Source: Agapanthus africanus
Taxonomy: Eukaryota > Streptophyta > Magnoliopsida > Asparagales > Amaryllidaceae
DNA: 64,000 bases
Direction of reading: 5' to 3'
Assembly (NCBI GenBank): GCA_030015575.1
Contig: CM057338.1
Location: 775,323,864-775,387,863, forward strand
Shown: positions 23,319 through 33,937 of the stretch, piece by piece
Position numbering within the stretch: the stretch's first letter is position 1
Layout of the letters: every line of letters begins with the position of its first letter
Notes under the pieces: generated by a model
The model's input: the letters and a program-made list of their open reading frames with translations, nothing else
The model's database searches: none
Told to the model about the DNA's origin: nothing
Made by a program: the position numbers and the translations under genes

Positions 23319-25219
23319 TGATTGATCGATTTTCCGTTGTGTAGTATGAATCAATTCAAAAGGTCCCCTAAAACGGTACCATTTGATTGAAACTGTTTCT
23401 TGTATCGGTAATCAGAAAATTTATAAAGAACTTCACAACCAAAAAATATTTTGACCGCAATCAAACTACGGTGTCAGCTGTAGTTAATGAGTGAGTGCGG
23501 ATCGTCCACAGGGATTGCACAATTCACTTGTATTTCGATACGTTTGAAATGAAAAGTTAAGCAACAATAAAAGAAAACATGATTCAAGAATGAGTTGTGT
23601 TCGAGTGTCACTATTCTTTATTCAAGAATCAAGAAACTATAAACAATCAAGAATCGGTGTTTTGATAATATTTCCAATCAAATTGTCAAGAATCTAAGAG
23701 AGGCTCGTAGGAATCGATCGGGTCTAAAGACGTGATGTAATCTAAAGATTTCGTATTCTTGTCCTTCGAAGGATTGATACTAGATCGATGATGATCGACA
23801 AGAGTTAGGGTTTTCTCGTGAAACTAGGGTTTCATCTTATCCCTTGTTCTGTTGTCGATATCATTCACATTCTAGCCTCTAGCAATTTCAAGAAACGATC
23901 CTAACTCCCCAATTTCGAGCGATATCATTCAAGAAAGTATCGTAACGAAATGGGTTGTCGGTTCTTGAACTTGCTAGGGTTTACAAACCATCGTAGGAAT
24001 CAAGAATCGATTAAAGCTATGTTACATCATCATTCTATTGACCGTCTTGACTCCTCGACAAGCGGAGTTTTATTCACACATCACCACACAGAAAATATTC
24101 ACGAATTGTAAAGATGTCATGATGCAGAATTTAAAGAAAACAAGATAAAAGAATATCACCTTTATTTATCTCAACAATTTTGATTACATTCGCTTCAAGA
24201 ACTACAAGAAGAAGAATCTAGATTGTTGATCGGGCGTCGCTCGGTTTCGTGAGTCGTGGATCGGCTCGGATCGCTTGCTCCGTTGAAGATCGGCTCCGCT
24301 CCTAAAGGTTGTAGGGCTTCTTGCTTAATGGGTACTCGGGATCTTTGCTTTTGGAGTTGGAATTAGGGTTAGGGTTTCACACAAGCCCTGTCACTAGACT
24401 TGTGGAAGAAGAAGATGAAGAGAGAGATAGAATGGGTATAGATTGATACTAGATTTGGGGATCAAGATCAAGTCCTTTTTACAAGTGAGCCTAGGGTCTT
24501 ATTTATAGAACTCCCAAACCCTAGGTCTAGATTTGAAATGGTAGTTCCCTCCAAAAGTTTGTTGAGGAGTTTCTAGAAGGAGTTTGTTAGGAGCTAGCTT
24601 AGGGTTTAAGCTAGGGTTTAGGGAAAGTTCTAGAATGATAGGCTAATTTAGTGAAGCTCAAAGTGTTTGCTGATCTGGTAGAAATCCCTGGAGTCTTCTG
24701 GAAGTTGGAGTGCATTTCTGAACTGTATCCACTGAATGAAGCATTTTGGTCTGAAATTTAGGGACTGATTCCATGGGCCCACCGCGGATCCGCGGCCTTA
24801 GCAAGCCCATGCCGCGGATCAGCGGCTCTTCAGGTGGCTTGAGCCTTGGGCTCTCTGGTGAAGCTTTGTACTGGAGTTTGGGCTTTTCTCTGATGTTTTG
24901 ATTTGTATTTTCCCTTCTGTGTTGATACCAGATTTGAGTTTAGTGAGTTTACATATCTTTCGAGCGGTGTAATGATCGAGCAAGCTTCTCCTTTTCCTGC
25001 ATAGACTTCGAAACACGGGTTGCGATATATAGAAAATATGCTATGTCATGCAAATGCAGTCAATTTCCCTAGAAATGCCGGTTTTAAGGTCGAATACATG
25101 TAATCTGATATTTTGCGACCGATTTGCTAATATGTGAAATATGAATACCGTACACTTCTATAAGGATGCAAATGATAAGGAAATTGCCGGTTAAAATATG
25201 CAATATTTTCGACTGATCA
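23319..25219 (-). repeat. Element D 3' LTR
   Basis: 1901 bp, TGATTGATCG...GACTGATCA. Carries ccgcggatccgcgg (24782-24795) and a second, related gccgcggatcagcggc (24811-24826). Confidence 0.95.
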
Positions 25220-26690
25220 AATACCCCCAAACTTAATTTCGATCGTCTCGAGCGAATGTTTTATTAAAGAAAAAGAGAAGGAGAAAATAAAGAAAGAGAA
25301 AAACTAACTAGCACACTTTCGTAGGCAACACGATTGCACTGAGCACGTGCAACAAGCCTTTAAACCTCTAGGTGTCCCTAGTAGGAGGAGTGTTGTCTCC
25401 TGAGGGTTTTCAGCGGATTGCACCCACAAAATCCAATAATAAAAGAAAGATCATGAATATTACATTTAAAGACAAGAATTGTAAAAGAAAGACTTCGAAA
25501 ATTAGGGTTTCCAATTAAGCTAGCTTTTCGGTTGTCATGAGCCCTATCTTAATGGTCATGAAAAGATGTCAGAAATCACGTCCTCCCTCAATAAAACATC
25601 GTCTTATTCTTCATTCCTATCTGTTTTTCAAACATCGATCATATAACCCTGCGTGTGTGTAAAAGACATCCCTACACCCGGAGAATTCAATTCAAGCTAT
25701 CATACTCTTGCCCATCAGCCTCAGTACTTTTTAATTAATGAATATTTAGATGAGATTGCTCACACACTTTCATGCGACCGTTAATACTTCTTGAGGTACT
25801 AACCGACCGATTACTCCTGTGCTTGCTTACTTGGTGTATTTTCCTCGTCTTGCACCACCTCAGGCATAGCAGTGACTCCCAGACCAGTTGGCCTTAGGGC
25901 ACTAGGTGAAGAAGCACCCTTGCTATATATTTTTTTTATTGCCTTCGGTGATAACAAAACCAGTGTTCATTTTTCTCACCACTTTATATTTTTTTATTCA
26001 CTTTTCTTTTTTCTTTTTTTTTTATTTCCTTCATACTTTTGTCTTTAAGACAAGAGCATTTCAAGGTATCCTCTACTATCCCAGGCTTCAAGACGTGTGT
26101 AAGTGCGAATAGCAGGGTAGCAACGTTCAAAATGTTTGGCTTTCCAGAATAGAAACTATTTTTCAGACTTATTTTTATCCTCAGATTAGTGACGTCCTTC
26201 ATCTTACTAACCCTTGGGACAACGGCTCATAACTACTTATTACTAGTTCGTATAAGAAAACTTCTAATTTTCTTAGTTTTCTTAAATTTTTCTAATCTCA
26301 TGGATGTAATTTTTCACTATCTAATCTTTTATTATCTTATTTATGTAAAAAAAATATTTTTATTGTTTTGAAATTTTTTAAATTTTTATAGTTTTTTTCC
26401 TAAAAAAATGTTTTGTGCTTATGCAGAGAATGATGCAAATGATGCGAAAATAAGCACAAACCTCCCCCAAACTTGTTTTCAACAGTGTCCTCACTGTTGC
26501 CATCCGCTAAATCTCGAAAAAACCTGTAAGCTTGGGAGGAATTTATTAGTGGGGGCAAAATATTTAAGTGAAGACCCTCCCCCAAACTTATTTTTGGCTC
26601 ATCATTTTGTAAAAAATTTTCTTTTCAGGAGCCAGAAAAAAAAATTATACCCCCCCCAAACTTGAATTATGCAATGTTAAACTTTGAAAA
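25220..26690 (-). other. Element D 3' non-coding region with repeated PPT-like tracts
   Basis: No gene is supported. The PPT abuts the LTR: CCCCCAAACTT at 25224-25234 (AAGTTTGGGGG on the element strand). The same 11-mer recurs at 26464-26474, 26579-26589 and 26653-26663. The region 25900-26400 is AT-rich and otherwise featureless. Confidence 0.85.
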
Positions 26691-28169
26691 TCACAAGTGG
26701 GGGTCAAAAATCATTGGTCGATGCCAAGCTTTGCAAAGACCGAAGGTTAACACCAACCATTCAAAAATTTTATCAATGCAGTGCTCGGGTTGGTGGAAGA
26801 AAAAGTGGGGAAAGGATAAGTGGTGGAATAGAATGTGTGTGCGTCTCATTTTGGAGAGACGATGCAGTGATTGTGATGGATTACTCGCATTCTTTTTACA
26901 TTTCAGAAGAAGGGGTGGAGGTTCAATTTCATTGATTTGGATATGATTCATCTCAACACCCGTGCTTTTTAGAAATGCGAGTTCATCAGCGAAGATTTCC
27001 TCAAAAGTTTCATCTATACCCCGAAGAATAATGTCATCACAAGGTGCGGGGTGATCTTCAGACTCTAAAAGCATTTCATAATCGGTGTTAATTGCAGACC
27101 CGGACATCTCGGTGGAAGAGTCCGTATATGTATGATACATAGTTGGGTCAAACAATAACGTATGAAAAGAGTCTAGATCGGTATCAGGAGGATTATCTAA
27201 TTCGCTGCTGTCGATATCCATTAAGTCGACAGAACAGACCTGAACAGTAGGTTCGGAGGGTACACTTCCTAACTTATAAATGTTCATCTCAATTGTCCTG
27301 TTTCCGAAGGATAGGGTCATGGAACCGTTACGACAATTGATGATAGCATTGGAAGTGGCCAAAAAGGGGCGACCTAAAATCACCGGAATTTGATTCCGTG
27401 AGTTCGCTACAGGCTGTGTATCAATTACAATAAAGTCCACAGGGAAAATTAATTCCCCAATTTTTATCAACACATCCTCTAGTTCACCCCTAGGTCTGGT
27501 GATTAATCGGTCAGCCATCTGGAGAGTGCAAGGAGATGGTTTCAACTCTCCGATCCCTAACTGCTCATAAACTGAGAAAGGAAGCAGGTTAACACTTGCC
27601 CCAAGATCTAATAGAGCACGGTTAATGTGTTTCTCCCCAATAGAGATGGAAATCGTAGGATATCCAGGATCCTTACGTTTCCTCGGTAATTGTTGGGGGA
27701 AAGCTGTGTCTACTGTCTTTGCCATGAATATTTTCTTGGGCATTTGTTTCTTCCTCTTTCTAGTGCAAAAGTCTTTAAGAACTTTCGCATATGCAGGGAC
27801 TTGTTGAATTGCATCTAGAAGAGGGATATTGATGTTAACCTGTTTAAACATCTCAGTGATCTTCTCCATTTGTGGACTTGGTATGTTAGCCCTTAACCGA
27901 TTAGGGTAAGGTGCTTTAGCAATAAGCGCTGGGTCCATCATAGGAGAAGGAAGTGTGTGTGGAACCGATCCCAGTATAGAAGTGGGGATCGTCCGTGGAG
28001 GGGTAAAAGAGGTGGGCTGTAGTGGCGAGCCTTTTGGGAAATGGAGAACAGGCTCGGAAGAGGGTGGTGGGGTAGAAGAAGTAGGGTCTGTGTGTGTGTG
28101 GAAAGGTCTCAGCCGGGGTGTTGACATGATTTTCAGTATCATCAACTTCTTCCCCAACATGATTGTCAA
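26691..28169 (-). CDS. Element D protease-containing frame (Athila-like)
   Basis: A 492-codon frame partly overlapping the end of the Gag frame in another phase. Residues ~100-140 hold AYAKVLKDFCTRKRK, a stretch common after Athila Gag. Residues ~165-300 form a retropepsin-like domain: ALLDLGASVNLLP with Asp at ~188, and later VILGRPFLATSNA. The family's usual active site is DTG/DSG; here the spot reads DLGAS, as often seen in Athila-type proteases. It would cut the polyprotein in virus-like particles. No RT follows. Part of the N-terminus may be chance reading of the overlap. Confidence 0.8.
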   Translation of the reverse strand: MTIMLGKKLMILKIMSTPRLRPFHTHTDPTSSTPPPSSEPVLHFPKGSPLQPTSFTPPRTIPTSILGSVPHTLPSPMMDPALIAKAPYPNRLRANIPSPQMEKITEMFKQVNINIPLLDAIQQVPAYAKVLKDFCTRKRKKQMPKKIFMAKTVDTAFPQQLPRKRKDPGYPTISISIGEKHINRALLDLGASVNLLPFSVYEQLGIGELKPSPCTLQMADRLITRPRGELEDVLIKIGELIFPVDFIVIDTQPVANSRNQIPVILGRPFLATSNAIINCRNGSMTLSFGNRTIEMNIYKLGSVPSEPTVQVCSVDLMDIDSSELDNPPDTDLDSFHTLLFDPTMYHTYTDSSTEMSGSAINTDYEMLLESEDHPAPCDDIILRGIDETFEEIFADELAFLKSTGVEMNHIQINEIEPPPLLLKCKKNASNPSQSLHRLSKMRRTHILFHHLSFPHFFFHQPEHCIDKIFEWLVLTFGLCKAWHRPMIFDPHL

Positions 28170-29607
28170 GCACTCTTCCAGATCTCAACGTGGTGATTGC
28201 ATTCACGTGATGTGAATAGCCAGGGTTGGGTAAGGATTGAGCTGGAAGTTTCCCTTTCTCTCTTGCACTCATTTCGGCTTTTAATCGTGCAATTTCTTCT
28301 TCCATCGATTTAATACTCTCGTTTTGGGACGCAGAGTTTTTCTCAATTTTATCAACGGAAGATTTCATTTCAGCCGAAACTTGCATGATATTTGTTAAGA
28401 TCAAATTCATGTATTGTGCAAAAGAAGATGATTCATCAGTTCCGGTCAACTGTAAAGGACTAGACAGTGCAGGTGTGTTGACCTGATTTTGAAAATTATG
28501 TGCTTGAAAGGGGTGCTGACTTAATTGAAGTTGTGGCTGCTGTTGTGGTGGAGGGACCCTTTGGAAATTGTTTTGGTTTGGAACCGTGTTTTGTGATTGT
28601 GATTGGTTCCAAGCAAAATTAGGGTGATTCCTCCAACCCTGATTATATGTGGAAGAAAAAGGATCGTTTCTCGGTCTTTGAAATGCGGCATTGGTATGCT
28701 CACGACCTTGAAACGGACATTCTTCCGTCAAGTGAGACTGATCAGAACAGCAGCTACAAACAGTTTTGGGGAGTGACATTGGGTTTAGGGAGGCTGCAGA
28801 AAATTTGTGTTCCATAGCGTCGAGCTTCTTTTGCATTGCTGCCATTTCAGCTCGAACACCTATGGATACATCTATTTGGTGTACGCCACCCCTATTCAAT
28901 GGTTGGGTTCCACTCTCCCAAAGTAGTGATTTTTCAGCGAACTCTTCTAAGTATCGCCAAGCTTCCCCATCATCTTTGGTCATGAAAGTACCTTGACACA
29001 TGTTTTCAAGGCTCTGTTTAGTGTTAGGGTTACTGCCCTCATATATGATTCGGCAAAGCTCCCATCTCGGGATGCCGTGATGAGGACATTGAACCAATAG
29101 ATCCTTGAAACGTTCAAAGTATTTAGAGAATGGTTCAGCAGGGAGCTGGGCAAATTGGTTCAGTTCGCTACGGATTCGAGCTGTCTTTTGGATTGGGTAA
29201 AATTTCTTAAGGAATGCAGCGACGAATTCTTCCCAATTCGTAATAGAGTGTGCGGTAGTGTTATATAGCCACTTCTCGGCTATATCGCACAAAGTAAATG
29301 GAAGAAGTCGTAGACGCATCGCATCCACTGAAAGTTGTGACGTACCCATCATTGCGCATACGTTTTCAAATTTGGTAATGAAAACGTAAGCGTCCTCAGT
29401 CTCGAGTCCGTGGTATTTGGGTAAAAGATTGATATACTGGGGTTTAATCTCAAAGTTATCCCCATTGGCTGGTGGTGTGGATAAGCAGGTCGAAAGAGGA
29501 CCTCTAAGTGGATAGCACCTCTCTTGGAGGGAGATGCGGGGTGGATTCTGCGCACCAACGGACGGCGGCAGATTAGGGTCAAAGAAGTTTGATGGATTCG
29601 GATCCAT
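27916..29607 (-). CDS. gag: Element D Gag (Athila-like)
   Basis: A 563-codon frame starting MDPNPSNFFDPNLPP. The retrotransposon Gag domain spans about residues 75-230 (WEEFVAAFLKKFYP near 125-138; FKDLLVQCPHHGIP near 167-180). A CCHC knuckle is at residues 284-297 (C284, C287, H292, C297). It is followed by a Gln/Asn-rich stretch (~330-380) and a likely coiled coil (~405-450). Length and order match Athila/Tat Gags. Gag assembles the particle and binds RNA. The last ~100 residues overlap the protease frame and may not all be native. Confidence 0.9.
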   Translation of the reverse strand: MDPNPSNFFDPNLPPSVGAQNPPRISLQERCYPLRGPLSTCLSTPPANGDNFEIKPQYINLLPKYHGLETEDAYVFITKFENVCAMMGTSQLSVDAMRLRLLPFTLCDIAEKWLYNTTAHSITNWEEFVAAFLKKFYPIQKTARIRSELNQFAQLPAEPFSKYFERFKDLLVQCPHHGIPRWELCRIIYEGSNPNTKQSLENMCQGTFMTKDDGEAWRYLEEFAEKSLLWESGTQPLNRGGVHQIDVSIGVRAEMAAMQKKLDAMEHKFSAASLNPMSLPKTVCSCCSDQSHLTEECPFQGREHTNAAFQRPRNDPFSSTYNQGWRNHPNFAWNQSQSQNTVPNQNNFQRVPPPQQQPQLQLSQHPFQAHNFQNQVNTPALSSPLQLTGTDESSSFAQYMNLILTNIMQVSAEMKSSVDKIEKNSASQNESIKSMEEEIARLKAEMSAREKGKLPAQSLPNPGYSHHVNAITTLRSGRVLDNHVGEEVDDTENHVNTPAETFPHTHRPYFFYPTTLFRACSPFPKRLATTAHLFYPSTDDPHFYTGIGSTHTSFSYDGPSAYC

Positions 29608-30696
29608 CGGAGTGGGTGTGGTAGTGGGTAAAGAAAAGGCAAATGGAGAATTACCGACTTCGGAGTCGATAAAGGGTACGCGGACTAAATGGGCACTAGA
29701 ATCCCGTGTCCAGCCTATCTTGCACTAAAATGGGTTAGTACAAGTGGCAGCGTTGACTTATAATTAGGGGTAATGAATGAATGCGGTGCTTGCTTTTGAA
29801 AAAGGGACGGATTTTGAAAAAATGATGCGACAAAACAAATGCAGCACACAAACCTAGAATCTAGTGGTCACCTAGGTCCGGCTCTAGACCGCTCCTAACT
29901 GCCAAAAGACAAGTCGCAGGATAGAATCCTCCACTGCCTCTTTGTCCCCCTGTGGCCGGATAAGTGCCAGGTAAGTGGGAAGGTACTCCACTACGTAAGT
30001 AGTGGGCCTAATTAAAAACCACTAGCCTTAGACACACTCGCCTTAGGCACCATAAGAAAACGCGGATAAGTAATGAATTACCCACGACCTTCTCTTGTCC
30101 TAATTGAGCGCGACAGTCCTTAGAGTCTTCTCTAGATTTCTTTTAGTTAATGAGGGTAATGCGGATGCAAGTTTTGCGATTTTCGGGGCCTAGGAAGGGT
30201 AATGAAATCCCCACCTAATTTGGATTTGGCCGTGCCCCTTAAATTTCCGTATTAGAATGCAAACAACCAAGAAATCAAAATCACGCACAATTTTAATTTT
30301 GCTTTTGCGGCGCTGCGATTATTTGCAAAGAATCCTGCAGAAAAGTGTTAGTTGGAGCTAAAAGAGGAGAGGGGAGAGAGCAAGAAATCACCTGCACTGA
30401 AATTTTTTCAGAGATCCCTCATTGCTGCCGCGTTTCAGCCGCAATCAGCATGTATATGCCGCGCTTCCGCGGTTCTTTCAAGGGATCACTCCACCAAATT
30501 GCTTCAGCTGCTTTCTGTTGCCTCCCTCAGCTCTCTGGTATATCCCAAATAATTTTTTCACAGCACAGAATGCTCCAGATCTCCTTGCAATCAAATCACA
30601 ACACACGTATAAGAGTTTGTACGAATTTTGATTTCAAGAAGTAGAATGTAATAATTCTTTCACTTCAAACTAAAAATGTAAATGAATTAGCGCAAT
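29608..30696 (-). other. Element D leader (non-coding)
   Basis: About 1.1 kb between PBS and Gag. It contains ccgcgcttccgcgg (30459-30472), another CCGCGG-type site. Short open frames at 30345-30644 lie on the other strand and show no domain. Confidence 0.75.
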
Positions 30697-30713
30697 CCCC
30701 GGCAACGGCGCCA
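30697..30713 (-). other. Element D primer binding site (tRNA-Asp)
   Basis: ccccggcaacggcgcca equals the 3' end of plant tRNA-Asp(GUC) with its CCA, three bases from the LTR. This is the primer type known for Athila elements. Confidence 0.92.
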
Positions 30714-30716
30714 TTT

Positions 30717-32617
30717 TGATTGATCGATTTTCCGTTGTGTAGTATGAATCAATTCAAAAGGTCCCCTAAAACGGTACCATTTGATTGAAACTGTTTCTTG
30801 TATCGGTAATCAGAAAATTTATAAAGAACTTCACAACCAAAAAATATTTTGACCGCAATCAAACTACGGTGTCAGCTGTAGTTAATGAGTGAGTGCGGAT
30901 CGTCCACAGGGATTGCACAATTCACTTGTATTTCGATACGTTTGAAATGAAAAGTTAAGCAACAATAAAAGGAAACATGATTCAAGAATGAGTTGTGTTC
31001 GAGTGTCACTATTCTTTATTCAAGAATCAAGAAACTATAAACAATCAAGAATCGGTGTTTTGATAATATTTCCAATCAAATTGTCAAGAATCTAAGAGAG
31101 GCTCGTAGGAATCGATCGGGTCTAAAGACGTGATGTAATCTAAAGATTTCGTATTCTTGTCCTTCGAAGGATTGATACTAGATCGATGATGATCGACAAG
31201 AGTTAGGGTTTTCTCGTGAAACTAGGGTTTCATCTTATCCCTTGTTCTGTTGTCGATATCATTCACATTCTAGCCTCTAGCAATTTCAAGAAACGATCCT
31301 AACTCCCCAATTTCGAGCGATATCATTCAAGAAAGTATCGTAACGAAATGGGTTGTCGGTTCTTGAACTTGCTAGGGTTTACAAACCATCGTAGGAATCA
31401 AGAATCGATTAAAGCTATGTTACATCATCATTCTATTGACCGTCTTGACTCCTCGACGAGCGGAGTTTTATTCACACATCACCACACAGAAAATATTCAC
31501 GAATTGTAAAGATGTCATGATGCAGAATTTAAAGAAAACAAGATAAAAGAATATCACCTTTATTTATCTCAACAATTTTGATTACATTCGCTTCAAGAAC
31601 TACAAGAAGAAGAATCTAGATTGTTGATCGGGCGTCGCTCGGCTTCGTGAGTCGTGGATCGGCTCGGATCGCTTGCTCCGTTGAAGATCGGCTCCGCTCC
31701 TAAAGGTTGTAGGGCTTCTTGCTTAATGGGTACTCGGGATCTTTGCTTTTGGAGTTGGAATTAGGGTTAGGGTTTCACACAAGCCCTGTCACTAGACTTG
31801 TGGAAGAAGAAGATGAAGAGAGAGATAGAATGGGTATAGATTGATACTAGATTTGGGGATCAAGATCAAGTCCCTTTTACAAGTGAGCCTAGGGTCTTAT
31901 TTATAGAACTCCCAAACCCTAGGTCTAGATTTGAAATGGTAGTTCCCTCCAAAAGTTTGTTGAGGAGTTTCTAGAAGGAGTTTGTTAGGAGCTAGCTTAG
32001 GGTTTAAGCTAGGGTTTAGGGAAAGTTCTAGAATGATAGGCTAATTTAGTGAAGCTCAAAGTGTTTGCTGATCTGGTAGAAATCCCTGGAGTCTTCTGGA
32101 AGTTGGAGTGCATTTCTGAACTGTATCCACTGAATGAAGCATTTTGGTCTGAAATTTAGGGACTGATTCCATGGGCCCACCGCGGATCCGCGGCCTTAGC
32201 AAGCCCATGCCGCGGATCAGCGGCTCTTCAGGTGGCTTGAGCCTTGGGCTCTCTGGTGAAGCTTTGTACTGGAGTTTGGGCTTTTCTCTGATGTTTTGAT
32301 TTGTATTTTCCCTTCTGTGTTGATACCAGATTTGAGTTTAGTGAGTTTACATATCTTTCGAGCAATGTAATGATCGAGCAAGCTTCTCCTTTTCCTGCAT
32401 AGACTTCGAAACACGGGTTGCGATATATAGAAAATATGCTATGTCATGCAAATGCAGTCAATTTCCCTAGAAATGCCGGTTTTAAGGTCGAATACATGTA
32501 ATCTGATATTTTGCGACCGATTTGCTAATATGTGAAATATGAATACCGTACACTTCTATAAGGATGCAAATGATAAGGAAATTGCCGGTTAAAATATGCA
32601 ATATTTTCGACTGATCA
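30717..32617 (-). repeat. Element D 5' LTR
   Basis: 1901 bp, near-identical partner of 23319-25219, carrying the same CCGCGG pair near 32180-32224. Confidence 0.95.
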
Positions 32618-33539
32618 AGTGTGAAACATAATCTAGTTACAATTTGCTAGCTTTCACTTTCAAATTTTCACAAAATTGCTATTTTTATTAAACTAGGTTT
32701 TTGAAATTCATTTAAAATGTAGGATTAAAAATCTAGTTAGGGGTTTAGCACATCCTTAAGGTTTCATGGAGTGGTTTAACACATTAAAATATGCAAAATC
32801 AAATTTAATTGTGGAATTATGAATTTTGGCTTAAAAAGTGTTAAATTTGGCTAAAATTGCAAACTAGAAATTTCAATTTAAGATAAATTAGTGTGATAAA
32901 AATATAGTAATGGTTTCTATAATCTAGTTATGTTATTTAATGAATATTATGACCATTAGTTTCATTTAAACATCAAATTTTGAAGTAAAACGGTAAATTG
33001 ACATTTTCAAGGTTTTGCGAAATAGGACGATTTGATCGATTTTAAGATTTCGATGATTTAAACCATGTTTTATATTATAAATAATGAGTTTTGAAACTAC
33101 GAGTTGTTTGTTGGTGTTTTATCTCGATCAATCGGCGTTTGTACGCCGATATCGAGTGATATTTGGTTCTTTTGCATGAGCGGGTCATAGGTTTTAACCT
33201 ATACGCGTTTCGTGCGTCGTTTTGGTTTTGTCTGTGATTCAGTTTACGATATTATATATGTTTGCGTATAGGTACCCCTCACGTGGACTTCGGATGAGGA
33301 AGAAGAGGAGGGCTACATCGTCTTCGGCAAATATGGATCAGGTGAGTAGATGTATATCTAGGGGGGAAGTCGGGTGGATGGCGTTTAGCACCCCCGCAAA
33401 CGTAGAATATGAATATTACTTATTGTCATTAGGAAGTCGGACGTGACCTTAGATTCTTGGCGAGTAGGACCCTATTAAAGACTTTAGGTTGGACTAGACT
33501 AATTTAGAAAGACTTTACCAGAGGATAAATGTCTTGGAG

Positions 33540-33650
33540 GGGATTCGTAGGTAGACACACACGCACACACAGAAACTTGACTTGGTGTATATGTGTGTGT
33601 ATATATATAGGAATGTGTGTAGGTATACACACACACACACACACAACATG
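33540..33650. repeat. (AC)n/(TG)n microsatellite cluster in the C 3' LTR
   Basis: acacacacgcacacaca, then tgtgtgtgtatatatata, then (ca)n at about 33628-33645. Confidence 0.9.
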
Positions 33651-33856
33651 TATATGTGATATAAGGATGTTATATGATACATGGGGATGAGACGATATAA
33701 CTGGGCTTGATGCCGTGATCTCTTGGCTATACAGTCGTATTATGATGTTAGCGGATCGTTGGAAAATGAGAAAATGGATATGTATACATAAACGATAATA
33801 GGTGATGATGATATTGAGATATACGAAACTCTAGAATAGAAACCGGACTGTAACCT

Positions 33857-33937
33857 GTGACCGAATCACGATATGATATATGTGTGACTTGATTACGATA
33901 TGATATATGTGTGACCTGATTACGATATGATATATAT
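33857..33937 (+). repeat. 27-bp tandem repeat, three copies, in the C 3' LTR
   Basis: Units start at 33857, 33884 and 33911, each with gattacgatatgatata-like cores and a few differences. The matching part of the 5' LTR is off-window. Confidence 0.88.

Larger units (their letters stand above)
23319..32617 (-). mobile_element. Element D: young Athila-like gypsy element with gag-protease only
   Basis: Reverse strand: 5' LTR (30717-32617), tRNA-Asp PBS, leader, Gag, protease-containing frame, PPT, 3' LTR (23319-25219). Both LTRs are 1901 bp, differing at about six sites by eye (~0.3 %, about 0.1 My at the grass rate). The TSD is perfect. The Gag type and the tRNA-Asp PBS match Athila. No RT, RNase H or integrase is recognisable, so the element as a whole is non-autonomous, although both Gag and protease frames are long and open. 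It must have relied on a helper's RT and integrase. Confidence 0.93.

Noticed and set aside
30345-30644. Overlapping forward frames in the D leader
   Set aside because: Opposite strand to the element, no domain, and typical of chance frames in a leader.
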